Of a stretch of DNA of 64,000 nt, positions 27,633 through 35,521 are shown one piece after another. Location: positions 323,353 through 387,352 of the forward strand of contig NZ_PEBI01000002.1 in NCBI RefSeq assembly GCF_002802875.1, given 5' to 3'. This stretch comes from Bifidobacterium primatium. Lineage in GTDB: Bacteria > Actinomycetota > Actinomycetes > Actinomycetales > Bifidobacteriaceae. The first letter of the stretch is position 1. Each line of letters begins with the position of its first letter. Position numbers and translations under genes: made by a program. The notes beneath the pieces are model-generated. The model was not told where the DNA came from. It searched no databases and saw only the letters and a list, made by a program, of their open reading frames with translations.

Positions 27633-28826
27633 ATGCCCACACCATCCGAATCAGGCATTCTCGTCGTCGACAAGCCGCAGGGCGTCACCAGCCATGATGT
27701 CGTGGCCGCGGTCCGCAGTGGACTGCACATGAAGCGCGTCGGCCACGCGGGCACGCTCGACCCCATGGCCACCGGCGTGCTCGTCGTCGGTTTCGGCAAC
27801 GCCACCCGACTGCTCAACTACATCGTCGGCGCCGACAAGACCTATGAGGCCACCATCAGGCTCGGCCAGTTCACCACGACCGACGACGCCGATGGCGACA
27901 TCCTCTCATGGGAGGAGAAGCTCGCCCATGGCGGGTTCTCCCCAGACATCCAGCCGGATGCGCACATCTCTGGGGATATCGCAGACGTCCGTTCCGCTTC
28001 GGAAACGTTGAAAGCGTTGGATCGCAGCCGTATCGAACAGGCCATCGCCGAGCATTTCACCGGTCGCATCGAACAGACGCCAACCATGTTCTCCGCCATC
28101 AAGATCGACGGCAAGCGTGCCTACGATCTCGCCCGCGAAGGCAAGGACGTCAGGCTCGAGGCCCGCCCCGTCACCATCAGTGAATTCACGGTGCTTACGC
28201 CCGACATCGCCGTGACGGACGCGGTCGACGCCGACACGAATGAGACCGACACCGACACGAATGCCGACGGCGGCAACGCGACAACACCCGTCATCGACAT
28301 CACCGTGCGCGTCACCTGCTCGTCGGGCACCTACATCCGCGCCCTGGCACGAGACCTCGGCTACGTGCTCGGCGTCGGCGGCCATCTGACCATGCTGCGC
28401 CGCACCCGCGTCGGCGAATTCGATCTCGGTACGACCGAACGGTTCCGTGCCGTCACCGCCCACGCCGAAAGCCGCACGTTCACCAACCGCGACGGCGAGA
28501 CCATCACGCGCAATCGCTGCGCACTCGACTATCCCGAACCGGACGAAGACAATACCGAAGCAGGCGCCGATTCTTCCGACGACATCAGGGAACGGCATCG
28601 CGCCTACCTGCTGTCGTGCGCATCGTCGATGCCCGACAGCGCGCGACGTACCATGCCCTGCGTCGATGTGACCGCCGACGAGGCGAGGGAACTGCGTTTC
28701 GGCCGGTGGATTGCACGACGGGGCGACGGACTCGTCGCCGCCATCCATGGCGACGACCTCGTCGCCATCATCCAGCCCGCCAGCAAACGGCAGGCGAAGC
28801 CGGCCGTCGTGTTTCCGGCCGAATAG
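27633..28826 (+). CDS. truB: tRNA pseudouridine(55) synthase TruB, extended
   Basis: 397 residues from the ATG at 27633, with GAAGGAG 5 bases upstream; the open frame before it is not family-like. TruB makes pseudouridine 55 in the T-loop. The catalytic Asp43 lies in GHAGTLDPMATGVL; YEATIRLG, QTPTMFSAIKIDGKRAYDLAREG and RVTCSSGTYIRALARDLG are conserved. An Asp/Thr/Asn-rich insert (DAVDADTNETDTDTNADGGN) and a further ~40-residue insert before ELRFGRWI make it longer than the usual ~300 residues. Confidence 0.95.
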   Translation: MPTPSESGILVVDKPQGVTSHDVVAAVRSGLHMKRVGHAGTLDPMATGVLVVGFGNATRLLNYIVGADKTYEATIRLGQFTTTDDADGDILSWEEKLAHGGFSPDIQPDAHISGDIADVRSASETLKALDRSRIEQAIAEHFTGRIEQTPTMFSAIKIDGKRAYDLAREGKDVRLEARPVTISEFTVLTPDIAVTDAVDADTNETDTDTNADGGNATTPVIDITVRVTCSSGTYIRALARDLGYVLGVGGHLTMLRRTRVGEFDLGTTERFRAVTAHAESRTFTNRDGETITRNRCALDYPEPDEDNTEAGADSSDDIRERHRAYLLSCASSMPDSARRTMPCVDVTADEARELRFGRWIARRGDGLVAAIHGDDLVAIIQPASKRQAKPAVVFPAE

Positions 28827-28833
28827 CCGGACG

Positions 28834-28857
28834 TCGAATAATCGAATAATCGAATAA
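28834..28857. repeat. Three tandem copies of TCGAATAA
   Basis: Three exact 8-base units occupy 28834-28841, 28842-28849 and 28850-28857 in the truB-ribF gap. They are AT-rich against a GC-rich background. Length change by slippage is possible. No function is assigned. Confidence 0.6.
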
Positions 28858-28954
28858 CGTTCGGCGGGGCCGTTAAGCTAGTACATCGGTATATATGAGC
28901 GTCGGCGTCCGACGACAGAGACGACAGACGATAGGAATTCGAGCGAGGACATTC

Positions 28955-30115
28955 ATGAAGATCACCACACTGGTTCCCGACACCGAAGGCGCGCTGGCTT
29001 GGCCGCCGTTCGGGCAGAACAAGCGTTCCATCGTGGCCGTCGGCAATTTCGACGGCGTGCATCGCGGCCATCAGGCGGTGCTCAAGCGCACCGTCGACCT
29101 GGCGAAAAGCTATGGCTGCCGTTCGGTGGTCATCCTGTTCGACCCGCGTCCGGAAATCGTGCGCCAGTACGCGAAGGACCATGACGGCGCCCAGCTGCCC
29201 AAGGACGAGACCTACACCGATGCCGAGGCACTGACCGGCATCGACCGTCGTCTGAAGCTCATCGAGGAGATGGGCATCGACTACGCCATCGTGATTCGCT
29301 ACACGTTGGAATTCGGCGCCAAATCCTACCAGTACTTCCTTGGCCAGCTGGTCGGCAAGATCGGCCTGCGCAATCTCGTGATCGGCAAGGACGCTCGCAT
29401 GGGCGCCGGACGCGCCGGCAACGTCGACTCCATTGACTCCATCGCCCAGGCCACCCGCATGTTCGAAGTGGACGTGGTCGACGACCGCGGCCCCGGCGAG
29501 GTGCGCGTGCCGCTGACCGACAGCGACGAGACCGCCGAAGCCCTCGACAAGGTGAACGATCCCGATTCCGGCCTGACCAAGGCGGAACGTCGTGCACTGA
29601 GCAAGAAGACCCCGAACCGTCTGGTGCGCGCATGGAGCTCCTCGTACGTGCGCTACCTGCTGTCTCGAGGCAGGGTGGACGAGGCCGCCGAGATTCTCGG
29701 CCGTCCGCATGTGGTCGAAGGCGTGGTCGTCGGTGGCAAGCAGCGCGGCCGCACACTCGGATTCCCCACGGCCAACGTGGCCGGCGACGTGCAGGGCTAC
29801 ATGCCGGCCGACGGCGTATACGCCGGATGGCTCGTGGACGTCGACCCCGAGACGGGGGAGGAGAGGCGCTACCCCTCCGCCATCTCCATCGGCACCAAGG
29901 TGACGTTCGGCGAGCCGGAGGCCCGCGTGCTCGAAGCCTACGCCATCGCCCCGCTCGGCGAGGACGGCAAGCCCGAATGGCTGGACCTCTACGGCCACCA
30001 CACCCGCGTGGAGTTCGTGAAGTTCCTGCGTCCGCAGGTGCATTTCGACGGCGCCGACGAACTCGTCGCCGAACTCAGGCGCAACGTCGAACAGACCAGG
30101 GATATCTGCAAGTAG
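28955..30115 (+). CDS. ribF: Bifunctional riboflavin kinase/FAD synthetase
   Basis: 386 residues from the ATG at 28955 with GCGAGGA upstream. The N-terminal nucleotidyltransferase (FAD synthetase) has VAVGNFDGVHRGHQAVL; the C-terminal flavokinase has GRTLGFPTANVAGDVQGYMPADGVYAGWLVDVD. It converts riboflavin to FMN and then FAD. A ~50-residue insertion between the two domains (DSDETAEALDKVNDPDSGLTKAERRALSKKTPNR) lengthens it beyond the usual ~310. A strong terminator follows. Confidence 0.95.
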   Translation: MKITTLVPDTEGALAWPPFGQNKRSIVAVGNFDGVHRGHQAVLKRTVDLAKSYGCRSVVILFDPRPEIVRQYAKDHDGAQLPKDETYTDAEALTGIDRRLKLIEEMGIDYAIVIRYTLEFGAKSYQYFLGQLVGKIGLRNLVIGKDARMGAGRAGNVDSIDSIAQATRMFEVDVVDDRGPGEVRVPLTDSDETAEALDKVNDPDSGLTKAERRALSKKTPNRLVRAWSSSYVRYLLSRGRVDEAAEILGRPHVVEGVVVGGKQRGRTLGFPTANVAGDVQGYMPADGVYAGWLVDVDPETGEERRYPSAISIGTKVTFGEPEARVLEAYAIAPLGEDGKPEWLDLYGHHTRVEFVKFLRPQVHFDGADELVAELRRNVEQTRDICK

Positions 30116-30164
30116 ACTCCCGCCCGAGTTCTCCGGTTTCGACGGCCCGCAATGTCTTTTCGTC

Positions 30165-30206
30165 AAGGCCCCTTCCGCATGCGGCAGCCATGCGGAAGGG
30201 GCTTTC
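30165..30206 (+). terminator. Intrinsic terminator after ribF
   Basis: GCCCCTTCCGCATG (30168-30181) is complementary to CATGCGGAAGGGGC (30189-30202), with a 7-base loop and a short T-run. It insulates the following signalling locus from ribF transcription. Confidence 0.8.
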
Positions 30207-30223
30207 GTATTGCGTATGCAAAC

Positions 30224-30249
30224 GGGGCATCAACTATAGTTGATGCCCC
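30224..30249. promoter_or_regulatory. Perfect 26-bp palindrome before the response regulator gene
   Basis: Bases 30224-30249 read the same on both strands, with core CATCAACTATAGTTGATG. The centre (30236.5) is 29.5 bases before the first base of a perfect TATAAT. With a start near 30278 the site is centred at about -41.5, the class II activator position, and covers the -35 region. A closely related 20-bp palindrome lies at 32209-32228. Likely the binding site of the LuxR-type regulator encoded just downstream (inference). Confidence 0.75.
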
Positions 30250-30265
30250 ACGGCAAGCTGCGGAT

Positions 30266-30271
30266 TATAAT
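30266..30271 (+). promoter_or_regulatory. -10 element of the response regulator operon
   Basis: TATAAT stands 14 bases before the ATG at 30286, leaving a leader of only about 8 bases and no Shine-Dalgarno sequence. No separate -35 is evident, since the -35 region is inside the palindrome, consistent with activator dependence. Confidence 0.65.
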
Positions 30272-30285
30272 CCCCTTTCCCTCGT

Positions 30286-31002
30286 ATGAACGAATCCCGC
30301 CGGAGTAGGTTGGATAGCGTGAATGATGACAAGGGATGCCGGACGATTCATGTGGCGATCGTGGACAATGACCGATGCGCGCTCGCCATGTTGGACCAGC
30401 TGATCTGCGGAACATACGATGACCTCGCCGAAGACGGGATTCGCATCGTGACGGACTGGTGCGAGACCAGCGGCCGCAGGGCGATTATGCGGTGCAATCG
30501 AGTCGAGACCGTTGCGGACGTGTTGCTGCTCGACATGAGCATGGAGGACATCTCCGGCGTTCGCGTCTGCGAAGCGGTACGTTCCCGGCACGAAGTCATG
30601 GCGATTCTCGGCATCACGTCGTATTCTCCGACGAAATACGCAAAGCGGTTGGCGGAAGCCGGGGCTCAGGGTCTGGTTCCCAAGCTTGACCGCATGGAAA
30701 TCGTGCGGGCGATCGTCACCGTGGCCGATGGCGGTCTCTTCGAGCGATACGGCCGTTTCACGACCGTGGATGAATCGTATCGAAGACTCCGCAAGACGAC
30801 GCCGGCTAGGGAGGAGCTCTTCTCCGAACGGGAGTTCGACGTCATGGACCTCTGCTCATACGGCCTGACCTCCGACGAGATCGCGGAAAAGCTCGGTATC
30901 TCCCCTTCCACGGTCAAAACGCATGTGGTCAAGGCGATGAAGAAGCTCGGCGCCCGCAACCGTGCCGAGGCCGTGGGCATGTGGGTGACGGCAAGGGAAT
31001 GA
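30286..31002 (+). CDS. LuxR/NarL-family response regulator
   Basis: 238 residues. The receiver domain (about 20-145) has IVDND, phospho-acceptor Asp83 in LLLDMSM, Thr111 in GITSYS and Lys133 in VPKLD. The C-terminal HTH (LFSEREFDVMDLCSYGLTSDEIAEKLGISPSTVKTHVVKAMKKLGARNRAEAVGMWV) is of LuxR type. The ATG at 30286 has no ribosome site; a GTG at 30319 (MNDDKGCRTIHVAIVDND) gives a more typical N-terminus. The stop overlaps the kinase start (ATGA). A palindrome overlaps its promoter, suggesting autoregulation. The stimulus is not identifiable. Confidence 0.9.
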   Translation: MNESRRSRLDSVNDDKGCRTIHVAIVDNDRCALAMLDQLICGTYDDLAEDGIRIVTDWCETSGRRAIMRCNRVETVADVLLLDMSMEDISGVRVCEAVRSRHEVMAILGITSYSPTKYAKRLAEAGAQGLVPKLDRMEIVRAIVTVADGGLFERYGRFTTVDESYRRLRKTTPAREELFSEREFDVMDLCSYGLTSDEIAEKLGISPSTVKTHVVKAMKKLGARNRAEAVGMWVTARE

Positions 31003-32135
31003 CAATGAATGATTCCAAAGAATGGCTGCAGGACCGAGCCTCGAATGTTGATTTTGTGACGTTATTGATAGCCGTTGTGGTTGTAGTGTCCCTACTGGAA
31101 TGGCAGATGAATCCTCCGCATTGCATTATTGCGGTGGTATGTTCTCTCGCGCACATATTCGCCGTGTTGTTGATACCTTTCAGGCCAATCGAAGGCGGTG
31201 AAATCGTTGTTTTCATCTATTGCTGCTTTTCATTGCTGCCTTTGAATGAAGGAGTGAGTCAGTATTGGGGCGTCTGGGTTGCTTTGGGTTTTCTTGGTTA
31301 TCATCGTTTTTGGAAAAACGGCCTGGTGATGATGATGGTTGCCGTGTCGGCGAGAATGCTGCAATATTGCATTTTCCATGCTGCGGATGACTCATTGATT
31401 ATCGCAATGATGATGTCCTGTTCGTTCATCTTCGCGTGGTGCATAGGAGGGATGTTCCGGAGGGAAGTCGTCATCAATCGTGAATTGCAGGCCCTGCATC
31501 AGGAACGGCTGCAATACCAACGTGAGAAAAGAGTCGCAGCGGAAATCCATGATGCCGTATCGGGGCAGCTTTCCTACGCCATTCTTCTATCCCAGCGTAC
31601 GGATAAGACCCCGCAGACGATAATCTCCGGTATGCAGGATGCATCGGTAAAGGCGATGAATTCGCTGTATCAGATCATCGACTATCTAAATGATGAGTCG
31701 GAACGGGATCTCAGCGAATCCGATTCCCTGAAAGAATCACATCAACGGCCGTCCGACAGGTTGGGAACGATGCTTCGGGAAGAGGAGCATCGACTGGCGT
31801 CGATCGGTTTCGCCGGCAGAATTGCCGTGCAGGGAGATCCTGCCCGTATTTCGACGGAAGGTGAGGAATGCCTGTCGGGTTTGCTGAGGGAGTTGTTTGC
31901 AAACATCATGCGGCACGGCGAGCCGAGCGAACCGTATTATCTCAGCATCGTTTTCTCCTTGCACGAGATAACCGTGGTGCAGTCGAACACTATTCGAAAA
32001 GAACAATCCGCGATTCCTGCTTCTCGGGGACACGGACTTGTCTCGTTAAAGCAGCGCATTGCGCATAGGGGAGGCGTGGTTCGTCAGGTCCTGGAGGACG
32101 GGAGCTGGACGTTATACGCCTCCATTCCCCTGTGA
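30999..32135 (+). CDS. Membrane sensor histidine kinase (HisKA_3/NarX-DesK type)
   Basis: 378 residues from the ATG at 30999, which overlaps the regulator stop. The N-terminal ~155 residues form about five or six membrane helices with no extracytoplasmic domain of note. The dimerisation domain carries the phospho-accepting His184 in RVAAEIHDAVSGQLSYAILL. The ATPase domain has an N-box (RELFANIMRHG, Asn302) and a G-box (SRGHGLVSLKQRI). It should phosphorylate the adjacent LuxR-type regulator. The lack of an outer sensor domain points to sensing within or at the membrane, as for DesK or LiaS types (inference). Confidence 0.88.
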   Translation: MTMNDSKEWLQDRASNVDFVTLLIAVVVVVSLLEWQMNPPHCIIAVVCSLAHIFAVLLIPFRPIEGGEIVVFIYCCFSLLPLNEGVSQYWGVWVALGFLGYHRFWKNGLVMMMVAVSARMLQYCIFHAADDSLIIAMMMSCSFIFAWCIGGMFRREVVINRELQALHQERLQYQREKRVAAEIHDAVSGQLSYAILLSQRTDKTPQTIISGMQDASVKAMNSLYQIIDYLNDESERDLSESDSLKESHQRPSDRLGTMLREEEHRLASIGFAGRIAVQGDPARISTEGEECLSGLLRELFANIMRHGEPSEPYYLSIVFSLHEITVVQSNTIRKEQSAIPASRGHGLVSLKQRIAHRGGVVRQVLEDGSWTLYASIPL

Positions 32136-32157
32136 GGAAATATGCGGAATATGTTGC

Positions 32158-32228
32158 TGCCGAAAGGCATCAATCATCTGCCAAAAGGTGCCGGCCATCT
32201 GCCGAAAGGCATCAACCATAGTTGATGC
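32158..32228. promoter_or_regulatory. Three 21-bp direct repeats ending in a palindrome like that at 30224
   Basis: Units begin TGCCGAAAGGCATCAATCATC (32158; here given only as its start TGCCGAAAGG) at 32158, 32179 and 32200, each exactly 21 bases, the middle one being degenerate. The third runs into a 20-bp palindrome (32209-32228, GCATCAACCATAGTTGATGC) that differs from a perfect dyad at one base pair and matches the core of the palindrome at 30224-30249. The spacing of two helical turns suits cooperative binding on one face. It lies before the lipoprotein gene. Confidence 0.7.
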
Positions 32229-32373
32229 AATATTTTGCCTGTTCCGGCAAGTCCGATAGCGTGGGCGACGTAGGCCATACTTCAACGACGAGGAGGAAAC
32301 GATACGAGGCGGTGATGCTAAATTAGGCGATAGCGGTATTGCAATGTCGGAATACGTGGATGGGGATGCCGGG

Positions 32374-33063
32374 ATGGAGAAGTCTCGTTACGGTGCAATC
32401 AAGGTTGTTTCTTCGATGATGGTGTGTCTGTCGTTGATGCTTATCGGTGGATGCTCATCGGGAGGGGAATCGACAGGTGCCGCGAAGTCCGGCGGCAGTG
32501 CATCGGCCTCTGCGACGACGAATCCATCACCTTCGGAAAGTTCCCCATCCGTTTCTTCTCCGACCGAAACCGAAAAGCCGGTCACTGATTCGTTGGGTAC
32601 ATATTATGACGTGATCAAGGACCGGACTCTGGCGGAATGTGTGGCCAGTGAAATGTGGGCAAAACCCACGGACCAGCTTTCCAAGAAGAAAGCGGAAAGC
32701 GTGACCGATCTCACGGTTATTGGCGTGCTCAATGAATACAACATGCCCGACACACTTCCGTCATGCGGCATTGCGTTGAAGCACTTGACGAATCTTTCGG
32801 GATTGGAGGTATTCACGAATCTGAAGATCATATGTCTTGATCATCTGACGAACCTCAGCGATATCTCGGCGCTTCGTGGGATGAGCAAGCTGGCAATCGT
32901 CAGTCTGAAAGATACCGCTGTCCGTGACCTGACCCCGCTCGGCGCAGTGAAACATGTACGTACCCGAGATGATCGTGGAGTCTCGGTCTATGTGACCCAC
33001 GCCATGTACGATTCGATGATCGTGCCCAAGAACAGCGACATCATCCTATGGAAACAAGGATGA
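32374..33063 (+). CDS. Leucine-rich-repeat lipoprotein
   Basis: 229 residues from the ATG at 32374. MEKSRYGAIKVVSSMMVCLSLMLIGGC is a lipoprotein signal with lipobox LIGGC, so Cys27 should be lipidated and the protein membrane-anchored outside. A Ser/Pro/Thr-rich linker of ~50 residues follows. The C-terminal part has internalin-like leucine-rich repeats (LKHLTNLSGLEVFTNLKIICLDHLTNLSDISALRGMSKLAIVSL). An ATG 10 codons earlier lacks a ribosome site, whereas a perfect AGGAGG at 32291 faces an in-frame ATA at 32302, so the true start is uncertain. Regulation by the upstream two-component system is inferred from the shared palindrome. Ligand unknown. Confidence 0.75.
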   Translation: MEKSRYGAIKVVSSMMVCLSLMLIGGCSSGGESTGAAKSGGSASASATTNPSPSESSPSVSSPTETEKPVTDSLGTYYDVIKDRTLAECVASEMWAKPTDQLSKKKAESVTDLTVIGVLNEYNMPDTLPSCGIALKHLTNLSGLEVFTNLKIICLDHLTNLSDISALRGMSKLAIVSLKDTAVRDLTPLGAVKHVRTRDDRGVSVYVTHAMYDSMIVPKNSDIILWKQG

Positions 33064-33153
33064 TTCCTTTGCCTCCCCGTTTTTGATGGCGCCGCAGTAT
33101 TCAGTAATTATCAGCGAGACAAAGTTCTTGCCCTTAACGGGAGGGTCGGTAGC

Positions 33154-34749
33154 GTGAGAGAGGACGGAGATATGCTGCATGGGGGAATGCTCAGGCCGGT
33201 GACGTCGGTATTGTCGGCCGTACTTATGGTGATTGGCATGCTTGCGGCCACCGTGATAGCGCCTGTGGCGCCGTCCCATGCAGCATCGTCCGTTGTTATG
33301 GCCGCCGGAGACGGCGAATCGGCATCCGGTGGTGCCTCGTCGGCAAATGATGGCGGGCCGACGTTCGAGGGAACGGTGTCGCCGACGTTTTCGTTGTCCG
33401 ACTCCGGAGGAACGTATGGCTTCATCAGGGTCATGTCGTCTCCGGACGGCAAGACCGCGTACGTGCGGCAGGGAGGCCACGTATATGTCGTCGATGTGGT
33501 CTCCAGAACGGTGCGGTCGAAGATAACGTTCATGTCCAATGGGACGGGCGACGTGTCGTTGTCCGCCGACGGCAGCCGGCTGTATGTGTTGGATGCCGGC
33601 ACGGTGAAGGTGTTCGATACGGCGTCCATGAAGCAGATCGGCGGTTTTGGTGGTCATCTGACCATGGTCGTCGTCAGTGAGGATGGAAGAACCGCCTATG
33701 CGCCGGTGATCACCAAAGGCGGCACCGCCGAAACCGGCCTGGCGCAATACGATCTGTACTCATACGATATCGCCAGCGGACACAGCAAGCGGCTGTTCTC
33801 CCTGACGAACGCCAGCGTCAGCTATCTGCCCGCGTTCTCCTCGAAAACCGGGCTGATCTACGCGTACTTCTATCGTGAACGCAACCGGGATTCGGCGTTC
33901 GGCACCATCAACATGAACACGGGCGACATACGTGCATTGAAAACCGCTTCGGAAGGAGTTGGCTCCGATATGAGGATGAAGGTGTCCGATGACGGTGGTG
34001 CGCTCGCCTACATCTCCGGTGCGAAGCAGGTCGTCGTCATCGACGTGCGGACGGGGGAGCGGCGGGCGCTTGACGTGCCGTTCACGCCACGGACCCTTAT
34101 GCTGTCGCGGACCGGCAAACGACTGGTGGTAAGCAATAACGCCATCGGTCAAAGGCAGACCGCCGGTAAGGCCGAGGCTTTTGACCTCTCTCGGGGTGTT
34201 GCGAAAGCCGAGGCGGAGACGGATGCCGTGGCCACGAACATCATACCGATGATGATTGAGGACGACCGCAACGTCATATATGGAGCCATGGGCAATCGAG
34301 AATCGGACGACGGCAAGGTTTATCAACTGAATCTCGACACCGGGCGACAGCAAAGCGGCGTGTCCATCTACGATTCGAAGGACTCGGCGTATGACAATCA
34401 GCCTTCCGTCGCTGATCCGATAGGACCGCGCAAGCTATTGATCACCCAGTCCGGAGACGGCGGACGGATGCTGGTTCTCGGCATGCACACGCAGAACGAG
34501 AATTCGTTGTTCCTCTCGATGCTGAGGCTGCCGAAGACTGTGGACGACGGTGTCGGTTCGTCTCAGGTGGAGGCCAGGGATGACGGGAATAACGGTAGTG
34601 GATTGTCCGCCGCCGTGATTTCGGGAATCTGTGCGGGTGCGGCGGTGGTCGTTGCTGTCGTCGGTGCGAGTGTGATGCTCGTCATCAGGCGTCGGCGGGG
34701 GCCGGGGCGGACGGGAGCTCACATTCAAGGTCCCCGCCGGCGGCATTGA
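33154..34749 (+). CDS. Membrane-anchored beta-propeller-like surface protein
   Basis: 531 residues with a GTG start 8 bases after GGGAGGG. Residues ~15-44 form a signal peptide ending SHAA. The main domain shows repeated propeller-like blades of the YVTN type (SPDGKTAYVRQGGHVYVVDVVSRTV, SADGSRLYVLDAGTVKVFDTASM, SEDGRTAYAPV, SDDGGALAYISGAKQVVVIDVRTGE, SRTGKRLVVSNN). A Gly/Asn-rich linker, a membrane helix (AAVISGICAGAAVVVAVVGASVMLVI) and a basic RRRRGPGR stop-transfer tail follow. The chain would be held on the outer face by its C-terminus. It follows the LRR lipoprotein in the same direction and may belong to the same regulon. Ligand or activity unknown. Confidence 0.8.
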   Translation: MREDGDMLHGGMLRPVTSVLSAVLMVIGMLAATVIAPVAPSHAASSVVMAAGDGESASGGASSANDGGPTFEGTVSPTFSLSDSGGTYGFIRVMSSPDGKTAYVRQGGHVYVVDVVSRTVRSKITFMSNGTGDVSLSADGSRLYVLDAGTVKVFDTASMKQIGGFGGHLTMVVVSEDGRTAYAPVITKGGTAETGLAQYDLYSYDIASGHSKRLFSLTNASVSYLPAFSSKTGLIYAYFYRERNRDSAFGTINMNTGDIRALKTASEGVGSDMRMKVSDDGGALAYISGAKQVVVIDVRTGERRALDVPFTPRTLMLSRTGKRLVVSNNAIGQRQTAGKAEAFDLSRGVAKAEAETDAVATNIIPMMIEDDRNVIYGAMGNRESDDGKVYQLNLDTGRQQSGVSIYDSKDSAYDNQPSVADPIGPRKLLITQSGDGGRMLVLGMHTQNENSLFLSMLRLPKTVDDGVGSSQVEARDDGNNGSGLSAAVISGICAGAAVVVAVVGASVMLVIRRRRGPGRTGAHIQGPRRRH

Positions 34750-34761
34750 GTCCGCAGTTCC

Positions 34762-35100
34762 TTAAATCAGGGAGGCCATGACGTATTCGATGACGTGCTT
34801 CATCTCGTCGTCGGGAACATATCCGATGATCTCGGCGTTGCGGGCCTTGAGATCCAATGCCTTGAGCTGTTCGGTCTGCACGAATCCCTCGATGCTATGC
34901 GATGTCGATATGGGATGCACCGGCAGATGCAGCGGGTACCCGTTGTCGCGCGACGTGATGGGGCAGGTCATCGTCAGATTGCACAGCTGGTTGTATCGGT
35001 CATTGCTTACGACCAGCAGGTACCGTCGTTTGCGCTGCTCGTGACCGGCCGAAGGGTCGAGGTCGGCGGCGACGACATCGCCTCGTCTGAATCCGTTCAC
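34762..35100 (-). CDS. MazF/PemK-type toxin (endoribonuclease family)
   Basis: 112 residues from a GTG at 35100 on the minus strand, with AGGAGG 4 bases upstream. The fold signature is clear: FRRGDVVAADLDPSAGHEQRKRRYLLVVSNDRYN, then LTMTCPITSR, then GFVQTEQLKALDLKARNAEIIGYVPDDEM. MazF toxins cleave mRNA at short motifs. The start overlaps the stop of the antitoxin gene by four bases (GTGA), which is typical of MazEF operons. It is convergent with the surface-protein gene. Confidence 0.92.
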   Translation of the reverse strand: MNGFRRGDVVAADLDPSAGHEQRKRRYLLVVSNDRYNQLCNLTMTCPITSRDNGYPLHLPVHPISTSHSIEGFVQTEQLKALDLKARNAEIIGYVPDDEMKHVIEYVMASLI

Positions 35101-35369
35101 ATCGCCTCCTGTCCGACAGGGGCGGCGAAGCCGTCTTCCTCGGGCTGCCATGTTCCCCTCCAATCGGCGAACAGATCGCGCAGATCGGGGACGTTGTAGT
35201 CGCTGACGCGTGTGGTCTTGGGGGAGACCGGCCTGATGACGATGTTGCCGTCCTCCACGTCCAACGTCACGTAGCTGCCGGCCGAGATGCCGGTCTGTTC
35301 GCGAATCTCCTTGGGGATGCGAATGGCCTCGCTGTTGCCCCAGGTCGCCACAACCGCCGTGCTGGTCAT
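35097..35369 (-). CDS. MazE/AbrB-type antitoxin
   Basis: 90 residues. The N-terminal swapped-hairpin DNA-binding domain (VVATWGNSEAIRIPKEIREQTGISAGSYVTLDVEDGNIVIRPV) is the SpoVT-AbrB/MazE fold. The C-terminal ~40 residues (DYNVPDLRDLFADWRGTWQPEEDGF), acidic and extended, should wrap the toxin. It is the first gene of the pair, with GGAGG before its ATG, and should repress its own promoter together with the toxin. Confidence 0.92.
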   Translation of the reverse strand: MTSTAVVATWGNSEAIRIPKEIREQTGISAGSYVTLDVEDGNIVIRPVSPKTTRVSDYNVPDLRDLFADWRGTWQPEEDGFAAPVGQEAM

Positions 35370-35521
35370 GATGCCTCCCTGATTGAGTTGCCAATGAGCG
35401 TTTCGTCAATGTAAGTACGGATATACATAAGGATATACCAATGTCGTTGCGTTGGGAATCCGTCGTGAAAAGCGGGGATAATGGGAGTGGAATGCGTGGT
35501 TTTGATGGCGAGGAGGCCGAG

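Noticed and set aside
28895-28954. Upstream ATG for ribF (MSVGVRRQRR)
   Set aside because: The added residues are not family-like, and GCGAGGA is well placed for the ATG at 28955.
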